Positions 15,740 through 23,543 of a DNA stretch of 32,955 bases are shown here, in pieces. The notes beneath the pieces are model-generated. The model was not told the DNA's origin, ran no database searches, and worked only from the letters and a program-made list of their open reading frames with translations. How positions within the stretch are numbered: position 1 is the first letter of the stretch; each line of letters opens with the position of its first letter. This DNA is from Pseudomonadota bacterium (lineage in GTDB: Bacteria > Pseudomonadota > Alphaproteobacteria > Rhizobiales > Pleomorphomonadaceae). Location: contig JAGSYV010000061.1 of assembly GCA_018262505.1 (NCBI GenBank), positions 1 to 32,955 of the forward strand. Reading direction: 5' to 3'. Made by a program: the position numbers and the translations under genes.

Positions 15740-15828
15740 GGCGGGTGCTCTGGCGAGCGCGGTCCTACCCTCCGCGCCCTGTTCCCCGCGCCGATATCGC
15801 CTGCGATATCCATTGACGCGTCATCGTC

Positions 15829-15846
15829 TACGTTGATATCAACGTA
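15829..15846. promoter_or_regulatory. MarR operator palindrome
   Basis: TACGTTGATATCAACGTA is a perfect 18-bp palindrome 25 bases upstream of the marR ATG. Its length and symmetry are typical of MarR-family dimer sites, and its position would block the marR promoter and possibly the divergent VOC promoter. Confidence 0.75.
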
Positions 15847-15871
15847 AAAGCACCCCGGATGTCAACCCCAA

Positions 15872-16342
15872 ATGCAAACGACTGTCATTCCTAGTTTCGA
15901 AACCACCCTTCTGGTGCGTGATACCTGCCTGTGCCTGCATGCCCAGCGAGCGGCGCGGGCGCTGGCCCGCCGCTTCGATATCGCGCTGAAGCCGGCCGGC
16001 ATCACCAGCGGCCAGTTCTCCCTGCTGATGTCGCTCAACCGGCCGCATCCCCCGAAGGTCGGCAGCGTGGCGGCCCTGCTCGCCATGGACCGAACGACGC
16101 TGACCGCCAACCTCAAGCCGCTGGAGCGCCGTGGCCTCGTCGTCACCGAAGCCGACCCCACCGACAAACGCGCCAGGTTGCTGCGGCTGACGCCGGCCGG
16201 CCGCGAGGTGCTGACCAACGCGGTGCCGATCTGGAAGGCCGTCCACGCGGAGATCGAAACGGGGCTGACAGATCCGCATCAGCTGCGGGCGGAGCTGCTG
16301 GTGCTGTCGAGGCCCGAGGGGGAGGGCGGCGCTGCGGGGTGA
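15872..16342 (+). CDS. MarR family transcriptional regulator
   Basis: This 156-residue winged-helix protein has the MarR layout: an N-terminal dimerisation helix (TCLCLHAQRAARALARRFD), the DNA-binding core with GSVAALLAMDRTTLTANLKP, and the wing GLVVTEADPTDKRARLLRLT. It is divergent from a VOC gene and the MFS gene beyond it, with a perfect 18-bp palindrome just before its start, so autorepression and control of that pair is the simplest reading. A pair of cysteines near residues 20-22 (TCLCL) could be redox-sensitive, but this is only a suggestion. Confidence 0.9.
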   Translation: MQTTVIPSFETTLLVRDTCLCLHAQRAARALARRFDIALKPAGITSGQFSLLMSLNRPHPPKVGSVAALLAMDRTTLTANLKPLERRGLVVTEADPTDKRARLLRLTPAGREVLTNAVPIWKAVHAEIETGLTDPHQLRAELLVLSRPEGEGGAAG

Positions 16343-16377
16343 TCGAAGCGGCGGCGCGTTCTCAAGGGAGCGGAGCC

Positions 16378-16550
16378 CTATATGAACCTCGCGCCCCTTT
16401 CTGCCCGAGGTCCTCGCCTTCGCAAGGATGACAATCCTATATAGAGGGGATGCGGGGAGCGCCGCGCTAATCCATTGCTTGATATAGCTTAATTGTCATC
16501 CTCGCGAAGGCGAGGACCTCAGGCAGGATAGGGTGATCGGCCGATATAGA
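16378..16550. repeat. Long palindromic intergenic element, copy D
   Basis: The left CTGCCCGAGGTCCTCGCCTT arm and right GCGAGGACCTCAGGCAGGAT arm are inverted copies. The right end is GGCCGATATAGATC. The inner palindromes are shortened relative to copies C and E. It lies between the converging ends of marR and the GFA gene, where it could act as a two-way terminator. Confidence 0.8.
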
Positions 16551-16563
16551 TCGACAAACCAAC

Positions 16564-17064
16564 TCACTCCTCGCGCCCCTTCACCTGCCATGTTGTCGTG
16601 TCGTGATCGGGGTGCTGGTTGTTGCTTGCCTTGATCGCCGCTGCCCAGGCGGCGCCGTTGCTCTCCGTCGGCCCCGTATTCTCGATCTCGGTGATCGTAT
16701 CGAACCACGCCACCATGCTTTCGGTGCTGTTGTTTTCGTGCGGCGGGAAGGCGTCGGGATCGTCGAGCGTGCCGATCATCAGGTTGGTGCGGCCGTTCTC
16801 GACGTGATGGAAGAACAGCGGCGTGCCGCAGTTGGCGCAGAAGCCACGCTCGACCAGCTCCGAACTCTTCCAGATGCTCGGCTTGCCGCGTGTCCAGGTC
16901 AGCGCGTCATCGGGCGCGGCGACCAGTGCAGCAAAGATGTTGCCGGCTGCCTTCTGGCACATGCGGCAATGGCAGAGATGCGAGTTGTCGAGCATGGCGG
17001 TGGCGCGGTAGCGCAAGGCCCCGCACTGGCAGCCGCCGGTTACCGTGGTGTCGATGCGGTTCAT
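16564..17064 (-). CDS. GFA family zinc protein (glutathione-dependent formaldehyde-activating-like)
   Basis: This 166-residue protein has the GFA/CENP-V fold. The zinc cysteines are in place: GGCQCGALRY (Cys12, Cys14), CHCRMCQKAAG (Cys31, Cys33, Cys36) and GFCANCGTPLFF (Cys76, Cys79). Despite the family name, most members have no proven activity with S-hydroxymethylglutathione. ATG 17064 follows GGAGG; an in-frame start 60 bases upstream is unlikely. The C-terminal 40 residues, rich in Asn, Thr and His, are less conserved. It stands alone, with convergent element D after its stop. Confidence 0.9.
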   Translation of the reverse strand: MNRIDTTVTGGCQCGALRYRATAMLDNSHLCHCRMCQKAAGNIFAALVAAPDDALTWTRGKPSIWKSSELVERGFCANCGTPLFFHHVENGRTNLMIGTLDDPDAFPPHENNSTESMVAWFDTITEIENTGPTESNGAAWAAAIKASNNQHPDHDTTTWQVKGREE

Positions 17065-17186
17065 GGTTTTCCTCCAAGCGACGGGTTGGGCTCTTTCAGG
17101 TCGTCTTGAAGGGCAGTGTACCAAGTGGAGCGAATAGTTGTGTCAGTAGGGATGGTTTGCCATCCGTAAGCGCCTCTGGCGAGAGA

Positions 17187-18026
17187 TCAGTTCCGGTTGA
17201 GGCCCATCTCGCGGCTCTTGAGCTTCTGCTTCCAAATTTTTTCGGCGTCGAGGATCTCTTTCTGCGAGGCTGCCGATCCGCTGACTTCCAGGATACTAAT
17301 CTCGTAATCGCTCGGCTCGCTGCTCTTCAGGCCAATATTGCCGCCATGACCGTCCTCGGCATAGGTTTGCCACCGTCCGAAGAAGCCATCTGCTCCCGTC
17401 GCCGAGCCGACGTATTGCTCCCTGGTCTTGGCTGAGACAAGAAGGTAGACACCACGGGCCGCCTGCAGCGCCGAGATCCATGTGCGCGGCAGTCCCTCTA
17501 TTTCCGATACCTTCGACCTGAAGCGCGCGTAGCCGGGGAAGGAATCCTCGTGAAACGCCCGCGTCAGCTCGACGATCGCCTTGTCCTGATGGTCTGGCCG
17601 CTGAATCCAGGAGCGGGCGCCGCTTCCCCACTCGATCCAGAGGCGGCCGATGTACTCGTCGAGGTGGAGCGTCAGCGTCGTTTCGTACCGATCGAGTTTA
17701 CTTTGAGTCAGGTCGGCGACTGGCATGCCGTAGAGTGGATCGGTCCAACTCGGATCGACCGTGCCGATGCGCTCGGCTTCATAGAGGCCGACGAACAGCG
17801 TTCCGCCGGTAGGTGGTGCGACAAAACTTGCCCAGAGTGGTGCTGCCAGTTTAGCGCGATTGTCGGCGGTTTGGACGCTCTGATAGCCCGCGAACTCCAC
17901 TTTGTGGTCGCGCCATAGAAGATAGGGTGTGCGACCGGTTGGCGTTTTTGTTTGATGCCGCAACAGTCGAACATTGCCCGGCACGAGGCCTGCTTTCTGC
18001 AAAAGGTCGCTGAAGCTGAGCAACAT
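17187..18026 (-). CDS. GIY-YIG nuclease domain protein with unknown N-terminal region
   Basis: This 279-residue protein has a C-terminal GIY-YIG domain: GVYLLVSAKTREQYVGSATG (GVY at 192-194, YVG at 205-207), the catalytic-type Arg218 in FFGRWQTYAED, and a possible catalytic glutamate Glu262 in ILDAEKIWKQKL. The first 190 residues, with LLWRDHKVEFAGYQSVQ and FVGLYEAERIG, match no domain I can name. No transmembrane segment is visible. The gene looks less GC-rich than its neighbours and is preceded by a relatively AT-rich leader (18080-18160), consistent with later acquisition. It could act on DNA in repair or defence. The context gives no partner. Confidence 0.8.
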   Translation of the reverse strand: MLLSFSDLLQKAGLVPGNVRLLRHQTKTPTGRTPYLLWRDHKVEFAGYQSVQTADNRAKLAAPLWASFVAPPTGGTLFVGLYEAERIGTVDPSWTDPLYGMPVADLTQSKLDRYETTLTLHLDEYIGRLWIEWGSGARSWIQRPDHQDKAIVELTRAFHEDSFPGYARFRSKVSEIEGLPRTWISALQAARGVYLLVSAKTREQYVGSATGADGFFGRWQTYAEDGHGGNIGLKSSEPSDYEISILEVSGSAASQKEILDAEKIWKQKLKSREMGLNRN

Positions 18027-18191
18027 TGCTTTCGCCTATTTCGCGTTTGAACTGCAGGACTCTCGATCCCTCGCGATGGCTTCGCTGAGGACGCAACCGG
18101 TCCAGTCGTGACTTTATTCTAATCAAGCCTTATGCCTGAATTTCGAGGATAGAACGTTTGACGCCTCTTGCAAGGTGGCGCGAGCGTCCTG

Positions 18192-18623
18192 TCACGCTCT
18201 CATCGCCACCAGCACCGTCCCCACCCCCAGCATCACTGCGCCCGCCAGCGTCGCCGCATCGATCCTCGCCCCGCCCGTGCGGATGGCGTCCGCAACGAGG
18301 CCGCCGATCAGTTGGCTTGTCACCAGCACCGAGATGGTCGTCCCGGCGCCTAACCGCTGGTAGCCGATGAGGCTGGCGAAGACGAAGAAGGTGCCGAGGA
18401 GGCCGGGGACGAGGCTGCGCCAGCCGAAGGCTGCGGTGAGTTCACTGATGCCGGCCGTGCCGGATCTGAAGGCGAGCAGCGCCAGCAAGAGGCTGACGCC
18501 GACCACCGAGTTCAGGGCCATGGCGATGATCGGCGTCGATGAGGCCGCCGAGATCTGCGCCATGATGAGGTTCTGGATGACGATGGCGCCGCCGGCGGCG
18601 ATCAGCAGGGCGATGATCGTCAT
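18192..18623 (-). CDS. DMT family transporter (DUF606/YdcZ type)
   Basis: This 143-residue hydrophobic protein has five likely transmembrane helices, starting ALLIAAGGAIVIQNLIMAQI and ending DAATLAGAVMLGVGTVLVAM. The GLLGTFFVFASLIGYQRLGA segment is typical of the DUF606/YdcZ half-size transporters, which work as dimers in the drug/metabolite transporter superfamily. The start ATG 18623 overlaps the stop of the upstream acetyltransferase gene in an ATGA arrangement, so the two are coupled. Pairing with a Pat-like acetyltransferase suggests removal of an amine toxin by acetylation and export. Confidence 0.85.
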   Translation of the reverse strand: MTIIALLIAAGGAIVIQNLIMAQISAASSTPIIAMALNSVVGVSLLLALLAFRSGTAGISELTAAFGWRSLVPGLLGTFFVFASLIGYQRLGAGTTISVLVTSQLIGGLVADAIRTGGARIDAATLAGAVMLGVGTVLVAMRA

Positions 18624-19144
18624 GTGAGAGGGGCGTCGGGCGTGGCGCGGTCGTCGAGCACCAGTTGCAGGAAGGCGAGGTCGAGCCACTTGCCGAACTT
18701 CATGCCGACCTCAGGCAGCCGGCCGACCTCGGCAAAGCCCAGCTTCCGGTGCAGGCGGATGGAGGTGGTATTGCCGGCCTCGATGCCGGCCACCATCACG
18801 TGCTTGCCGATGGCCTTGGCGCGGACGATCAGCGCCTGCATCAGCGCCTCGCCGATGCCCTGGCCGCGCGCGTCGAGCCGGACGTAGACCGAGTGCTCGA
18901 CGGTGTGGCGGTAGCCGTCGAAGGCGCGCCAGTCGCCGAAGGAGGCGTAGCCGAGCACGGCGTCATTCTCATCCACTGCCACCAGCACGGGATAGCCGAG
19001 GCGCTGCCGCTCGGCATGCCAGGCGGTGCGGTTGGCGACGTCCACCGCCTGATCGTTCCAGATGGCCGTGGTGTGCGCCACCGCGTGATTGTAGATGTCG
19101 GCAATGCCGGGAATGTCGGCCGCTATCGCGTCACGGATCTGCAA
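18620..19144 (-). CDS. GNAT acetyltransferase, phosphinothricin/methionine-sulfoximine type
   Basis: This 174-residue acetyltransferase is close to the Pat/Bar/MddA group: the start MQIRDAIAADIPGIADIYNH with AHTTAIW, the FGDWRAFDGYRHTVEHSVYV strand, motif A ARGQGIGEALMQALI, and KLGFAEVGRLPEVGMKFGKW. Enzymes of this group N-acetylate phosphinothricin or methionine sulfoximine/sulfone. The start is TTG 19144, supported by AAGGAGG at ideal spacing. It is the first gene of a two-gene operon with the YdcZ-like transporter, and two copies of a 16-bp operator lie just upstream (19158-19194). The natural substrate is not proven. Confidence 0.85.
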   Translation of the reverse strand: MQIRDAIAADIPGIADIYNHAVAHTTAIWNDQAVDVANRTAWHAERQRLGYPVLVAVDENDAVLGYASFGDWRAFDGYRHTVEHSVYVRLDARGQGIGEALMQALIVRAKAIGKHVMVAGIEAGNTTSIRLHRKLGFAEVGRLPEVGMKFGKWLDLAFLQLVLDDRATPDAPLT

Positions 19145-19157
19145 GATTGCCTCCTTC

Positions 19158-19194
19158 GTCCACTATTGAGGACATATCGTCTACTATAGTGGAT
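19158..19194. promoter_or_regulatory. Tandem XRE-type operators before the acetyltransferase operon
   Basis: GTCCACTATTGAGGAC (19158-19173) and GTCTACTATAGTGGAT (19179-19194) are two imperfect copies of the palindrome GTCCAC-N4-GTGGAC, spaced 21 bp centre to centre, or two helical turns. They lie just upstream of the ribosome-binding site. The same motif is perfect beside the XRE-cupin gene at 19980-19995. Confidence 0.8.
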
Positions 19195-19330
19195 GAACGA
19201 TGGCAAGAGGCGGGGCGAGAGTCTGTTGTGAACCCCCCCTGGGGTGCGGCAGATGACGATGGGGGCGAGAACCGGAGCGGAGCGAACTTTGGGGTTCGTG
19301 AGCACCGGAAGCGCAGAACTCGAAGTTCAG

Positions 19331-19374
19331 GCATCCGCCCGAAAAGTTGCAGACTTTTCGGGCCAAGCGGATGC
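19331..19374. repeat. Palindromic hairpin of a second repeat type
   Basis: CCCGAAAAGT (19338-19347) pairs perfectly with ACTTTTCGGG (19353-19362) around TGCAG. Outer arms GCATCCG and CGGATGC extend the stem after a five-base bulge. I recognise the AAAAGT-TGCAG-ACTTTT centre as a common Hyphomicrobiales intergenic palindrome. It lies 37 bases downstream of the XRE gene stop, where it may end transcription. Confidence 0.7.
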
Positions 19375-19410
19375 CCAGGATGCCCGCCCCAGTAGGGTTT
19401 CGGGACAGAC

Positions 19411-19977
19411 TCAGCGCAGCTTGAGCAGCGTCACCGCATAGGTGCAGGGGCGGTCGGAGTCGTTCCTGAACACGCAGTCGGACGGCGGGCCGAGCTCCAG
19501 GCAGTCGCCTTGGTGCATCTCATGGCGGGCGACGCCCTCGATGAAGGTGAGGTCGCCGTCGAGCACCCAGATCAACTGGCGCAGGAAGGCGTAGGCGGAG
19601 GCGGGCATCGGCACGGCGCGGCCGGCCGGCAGCGTGACCTCGACGATTTCCATGGGAAGATCGGAACGCGGGGAGACCTGCCGGCGCAAATAGCCGGTGT
19701 CGGGGTCGGTCCAGAGCGGCTGGTCGCCCCGGCGGATCAGGCGGCCCTCGGGCGCCTCGGCGCGGGCCATCAGCGTCGACATGCTGAGGCCGAGCGCGCC
19801 GGAGAGTTTGCCAAGCAGGTTGGCGGTGGGGCTGCTGTCGCCGCGCTCCACCTTGTGGATCATGGCGCGGGAGACGGAGGCCCGTTCGGCCAGCTCAGTC
19901 AGCGACCAGCCCCGGCTCTCGCGCTCGATGCGGATGCGGGCGCCGATGCGGCGGTCGATGTCATTTTCTTCGCTCAT
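19411..19977 (-). CDS. XRE family regulator with C-terminal cupin domain
   Basis: This 188-residue protein joins an N-terminal XRE helix-turn-helix (about 10-65: ARIRIERESRGWSLTELAER, then ASVSRAMIHKVERGDSSPTA) to a C-terminal cupin-like sensor domain (about 105-186, with PAGRAVPMPASAYAFLRQLI, HEMHQGDCLELGPPSDCVF). Such regulators control nearby metabolic or export genes in response to a small ligand. A perfect 16-bp palindrome (19980-19995) sits three bases upstream of the ATG, and two more copies precede the acetyltransferase-transporter operon, so it very likely represses both. Having the operator so close to the start codon implies that bound protein would also cover the ribosome-binding region. 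Confidence 0.9.
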   Translation of the reverse strand: MSEENDIDRRIGARIRIERESRGWSLTELAERASVSRAMIHKVERGDSSPTANLLGKLSGALGLSMSTLMARAEAPEGRLIRRGDQPLWTDPDTGYLRRQVSPRSDLPMEIVEVTLPAGRAVPMPASAYAFLRQLIWVLDGDLTFIEGVARHEMHQGDCLELGPPSDCVFRNDSDRPCTYAVTLLKLR

Positions 19978-19979
19978 TC

Positions 19980-19995
19980 GTCCACGATAGTGGAC
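19980..19995. promoter_or_regulatory. XRE-cupin autoregulatory operator
   Basis: GTCCACGATAGTGGAC is a palindrome with perfect six-base arms and a four-base centre, three bases upstream of the XRE-cupin ATG. Two related copies occur at 19158-19173 and 19179-19194. Confidence 0.8.
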
Positions 19996-20027
19996 TGAGA
20001 GGGGAGGGGCAATGGGGGAGAGGGGGC

Positions 20028-20188
20028 GCTATATGGGCGTTGTGTTTCGTTCTGCCTGAGGTCCTCTGCCTGCGCAGAGGATGACCGAATTATATATAGA
20101 GAACAGATATATAACCTATCCATTAATTGTCATCCTCTGCGCAGGCAGAGGACCTCAGGACGAGTGGAACGAGCGGCCGATATAGAGC
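20028..20188. repeat. Long palindromic intergenic element, copy E (best preserved)
   Basis: The left arm 20055-20085 and right arm 20129-20159 are exact 31-bp reverse complements starting CCTGAGGTCCTC and ending GAGGATGAC. Each contains the palindrome CCTCTGCCTGCGCAGAGG. The loop is 43 bases of AT-rich sequence, and the ends are GCTATATGGGC and GGCCGATATAGAGC. It lies between the leftward XRE gene start and the end of the leftward DnaB-like gene. Confidence 0.9.
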
Positions 20189-20238
20189 GCCAGTAGGCCG
20201 ACCACCGCAACGCTCCGCATTGTGATGGTCGCTGTCGC

Positions 20239-20952
20239 TCAGGCCACGTTCTGGAATTGCGTTTCGCCGTTGTGCAGGAACAGGGCCTTGGTGAAGAGGC
20301 CGAGGTCGATCCTGTTGGGCAGGCGGATGTCGCCGATGTCGGGCAGGCGCTTCCTCTCGGGATCGAAGGTTCGGTCGATCTGCGACAGGAAGCCGAGGAT
20401 GAGGCCGGTCTTCCCGGCGTAATCGCTGAGCGCCCGGACCTGTTCGGAGAGTGCCGGCTTGCTGCGCTGCTGGTCGAGGATCTGCAGGTAGTCGATCACC
20501 GCCACCGTCCCCGGCGCGGCGCCCGCGAGATGGCGCATGATCGTATCGGCGCTCATCGCCTCGGTGGTGACCACCTCCACCTTGTCGGCCAGATCGGGTG
20601 CGCCCGTCGCCAGTTTGCGCAGGTGGCCGCGTGCCTGCGCCGCGGTGAACTCCAGCGTGAACAACACGGCGCGGCGGCCGGCGCGCACCGCGTCGAGCAG
20701 CAGTTGCAGGCTGAGCATGGTCTTGCCCTGGCCGGGGCGGCCGGCCATCAGCAGCAGGTCGCCGTCATCGAGGTGGGTGAGGATGGTGGCCGATAGTGGG
20801 CCGGCGGCCACGCTGGATGAGAGCAGGCCCCAGCGGGCAAAGCCTTCCGCGCGGGCGACCCGGTCGAGCGCGGCGTGCAGCGGCAGATTGTCAGCGCGGG
20901 CCATCAGCCTGGCGCGGCGTTTCAGCTGGAAAATGGGGGCAGAGAGCTTCAT
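20239..20952 (-). CDS. DnaB-like RecA-fold ATPase, short form
   Basis: This 237-residue protein has a single RecA-like domain related to the C-terminal helicase domain of DnaB. Walker A is GRPGQGKT (71-78), Walker B lies in AVIDYLQILD (151-160), and a sensor-like FLSQIDR (188-194) follows. The first 45 residues (MKLSAPIFQLKRRARLMARA, HAALDRVARAEGFARW) form a small charged helical region in place of the DnaB N-terminal domain. No primase-binding domain is present, so a role as the replicative helicase is unlikely; a role in repair or regulation is possible. GGAGG precedes ATG 20952. Confidence 0.75.
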   Translation of the reverse strand: MKLSAPIFQLKRRARLMARADNLPLHAALDRVARAEGFARWGLLSSSVAAGPLSATILTHLDDGDLLLMAGRPGQGKTMLSLQLLLDAVRAGRRAVLFTLEFTAAQARGHLRKLATGAPDLADKVEVVTTEAMSADTIMRHLAGAAPGTVAVIDYLQILDQQRSKPALSEQVRALSDYAGKTGLILGFLSQIDRTFDPERKRLPDIGDIRLPNRIDLGLFTKALFLHNGETQFQNVA

Positions 20953-21141
20953 CGCGACCTCCGGAACGAGCCAAAGCGCAACCCCTCCGCATGCGACGCT
21001 CGAACAGATGGTTCGGCTGAAGTCAGTCGCCCTGCATGTCAGATGCTTCCCGAATGGAGGGAGGAGGCGCGGGCCACGCCTTGGCGAGGAGGTTAGCGAG
21101 CGCGACGATTCGCGGCAAGCGGCGATGGAAGGCGTCTCGCC

Positions 21142-22140
21142 TCAATCCTGTCGGAGGCGGTCGTCGTCGTGCCAGGGGCGGAGCGTGTCCTTGGGATAGC
21201 CGCCGAGAGCTTCGAAGTATTCCTGATTGAAACGGGCGAGGTTGCTGAAGCCCCATTTGGTGGCCGCCTCGCGGACGGAGCCCACCTTGCCGGAGATCAG
21301 ATCGCGCCGCGCGCCCTCGAGGCGGCCGGTTTTCAGGAGGCTGTGGGGCGAGGTGTTGAGGTGCTTGCGAAAGCCGTCCTGCAAGGCGCGCACGCTGATG
21401 CCGAGAGTGGTCGCCAGATCGTGGATGGTGAGCGGCGCGCTCTGAGTGTTGATGAGGTCGACGGCCCGCATGACGTTCCGCCGCGACGCGGTGAATCTCT
21501 CGCGCCGGTGGCGGTCGTGGCCGCGCGACACCAGTTCGGCAATGGCGACGGCGGCCGCGTTGCGCACGAGGTTGAGGCTCGCCGCGGAATAGGCGCAGTC
21601 CGCCCGGCTTTCGAAGTTTTCCCGGTAGCGGTTGGCCAGCGCCTGGATCAGGTGGCCAAACCCGCCGCCGAGCGAGAAGTTCTGGATGCCCGACCACCGG
21701 TCGGGGACGTCTTCGCAATAGGCCTGCAAGATGGCGTCGAACCTCGACCGGCCGATCTGCAGCGCGGTTGTCGCGGTGGATCTGGTCGAGGTGTAGCCGA
21801 GGGCGTGGTTCAGCGTGAACACGAAACCGACGTCGCGCGACAGCGCATAGTCGCCGTTGCCGGTGCGAATGGCGAAGTCGCCCCGCGAGCGCGTGATGAT
21901 GACGATGTCGTCGTTGTCCGCGTTGAACGAGGAGACGAGGTTGTCGCTGGTGTGGCAGTCGGAGAGCGTGAGAAAGCCGTCCCGGCAAACGGATGTCCGG
22001 AAGTAGAAATCGGCATCGCTGGCGCCGGCCAGCCTGATCGTCGGCCCATAGATTCGGGTCAGCAGGCCCTTCAGCTCTTCTGGGCTGCGATAGACGCTCT
22101 TGTAGCTTCTCCGGTCGGCCTGGCTGTTCGTATTTCGCAT
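21142..22140 (-). CDS. AraC family transcriptional regulator
   Basis: This 332-residue regulator has an N-terminal AraC-binding-like domain (residues 30-210, with DDIVIITRSRGDFAIRTGNG and GYTSTRSTATTALQIGRSRF) and a C-terminal double helix-turn-helix (about 228-325: PLTIHDLATTLGISVRALQD, the conserved EAATKWGFSNLARFNQEYFE and FEALGGYPKDTLR). GAGGGAGAG precedes ATG 22140. Its target is not obvious: downstream is the DnaB-like gene and upstream a 626-base gap. Similar regulators control transport or catabolic genes elsewhere. Confidence 0.9.
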   Translation of the reverse strand: MRNTNSQADRRSYKSVYRSPEELKGLLTRIYGPTIRLAGASDADFYFRTSVCRDGFLTLSDCHTSDNLVSSFNADNDDIVIITRSRGDFAIRTGNGDYALSRDVGFVFTLNHALGYTSTRSTATTALQIGRSRFDAILQAYCEDVPDRWSGIQNFSLGGGFGHLIQALANRYRENFESRADCAYSAASLNLVRNAAAVAIAELVSRGHDRHRRERFTASRRNVMRAVDLINTQSAPLTIHDLATTLGISVRALQDGFRKHLNTSPHSLLKTGRLEGARRDLISGKVGSVREAATKWGFSNLARFNQEYFEALGGYPKDTLRPWHDDDRLRQD

Positions 22141-22766
22141 CTCTCCCTCTTTATGGGCGTGGATCAGTTGTGAGGATCGCCTTTATGAATCAGGCTGGGA
22201 AAAGCACTCGCCGGCAGCACACTCGATGCAAATGAGGGTGTCAAGGAGAATACTAGCGGCGCATTTGCTAATAATATTACAAGATCGGCATTCCCTTTTT
22301 CGATTACAGGGGGCGCGCGCGGTTCGATACATAGAAATGGGCGGATATGTCGTTCCGGGTGATGCTGAAACACGCGCGGGCAGCCGCGGTATCTGCCCAT
22401 CAAACGAGCGTTCCCGTTCTTTACTTGGAAAGCCGCGCCATTCGCCGCGCTGATCGGGCCGGGAAAACATGGCATTGTCTCCCCACGGTGTACAAAAAGC
22501 GAAAAAACGCACAAAACACGCATTAGCGGTCGCCTAGTGAATTCTCTCGTATTTTGGGTTGCGTCGAACGCAAAGCCGGGATTGGCAACCCTTCTCCTTG
22601 TTCCGCTCAGGCAGGCAGGAAGCCTCTGGCATGATCGCCTTACCCATTGTCGAGAGAGCCGGCCGCGGTCGGTTGGGTCTAGTGGCGGCGCCAAAGCATT
22701 TCTGCGCCGTTCCTCCGCGCGGGTGTCTTGCTCGCGCCGGTTTCAGTCAGAAGGTTGGGTGAAGAC
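22141..22766. other. Gene-poor gap upstream of the HD-GYP gene
   Basis: I recognise no gene in these 626 bases. Short open frames on both strands have no family-like sequence. Two AT-richer stretches (about 22230-22310 and 22480-22560) could hold promoters for araC and the HD-GYP gene. No clear repeat-family element is present. Confidence 0.5.
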
Positions 22767-23543
22767 ATGTCCTTGCGATATCTGCCTGACGAAGAGAGCG
22801 GCCGCCACCATCCGTCCTACGTTTCGGATCTGTGCGAGCCGAAGGTTCGCAGACCCTTGCTGGCGGAGATGAGCTTTCCGGAAAAGCGGACAAGCCTGCT
22901 CATTCAGTCCGCGCTGATGCGCAGCGGATGCGACGCGGCGACCATGGAGACCACGCACCGCTATCTGGTGGACGCCGGCGTCCTGCCGCAGCTCAATGCG
23001 CTGCGGCTTCACTGCGGCTTCACCTTTGCCCATTCCCTGAAAACGATGGAGCTGGTGGTCTACGTCGCCCGGCGGATGGGGATCGATGGCAGCGAGCATG
23101 CCATCCTTTGCGTCGGCGCGCTGTTGCACGACATCGGCAAGCTGTCGCTGCCGGTCAGCCTGCTGAGGGCGCCACGGCGGCTGCGCAAGGCGGAAATGGA
23201 CAAGATGCGCACCCATCCGGAAGTCGGCCATGACAGCGTGAGCGACAAGCGCATTCTCGGCTGGAACGCGGTTCTGGACATCATCCGCCACCATCACGAA
23301 TACATGGATGGCACGGGTTATCCCTTCGGACTGGCGGCGCCGCGCATTTCCTGGCGCACCCGCTGCGTCACCGTCTGCGACGTGCTGAGCGCGCTCCTCG
23401 AGGACAGGCCCTATCGGCCGGCCATGGGCCGCGACGAAGCCTTTGCCATCCTGACCGAGATGGCTGGGGACGGCAAGATCGACGCGGATATCGTCGAGAC
23501 CTTGCGCTCCGGAGGTATTGTTGGCATTATCAAAAATAAATAG
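22767..23543 (+). CDS. HD-GYP domain phosphohydrolase
   Basis: This 258-residue protein has an HD-GYP domain, the type that hydrolyses cyclic di-GMP. The key residues are present: HDIGK (121-125), HPEVGHD (150-156), HHHEYMDGTGYPFGL (175-189), and the closing LLEDRPYRPAM. An upstream H89 in FTFAHSLKTMELV could be the extra metal-binding histidine. The N-terminal 75 residues are not a recognised sensor domain. There are no membrane segments, so it is cytosolic. The start is ATG 22767. A chemoreceptor lies downstream, so both genes may serve the motile/sessile switch. The sequence after the stop is extremely AT-rich. Confidence 0.9.
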   Translation: MSLRYLPDEESGRHHPSYVSDLCEPKVRRPLLAEMSFPEKRTSLLIQSALMRSGCDAATMETTHRYLVDAGVLPQLNALRLHCGFTFAHSLKTMELVVYVARRMGIDGSEHAILCVGALLHDIGKLSLPVSLLRAPRRLRKAEMDKMRTHPEVGHDSVSDKRILGWNAVLDIIRHHHEYMDGTGYPFGLAAPRISWRTRCVTVCDVLSALLEDRPYRPAMGRDEAFAILTEMAGDGKIDADIVETLRSGGIVGIIKNK

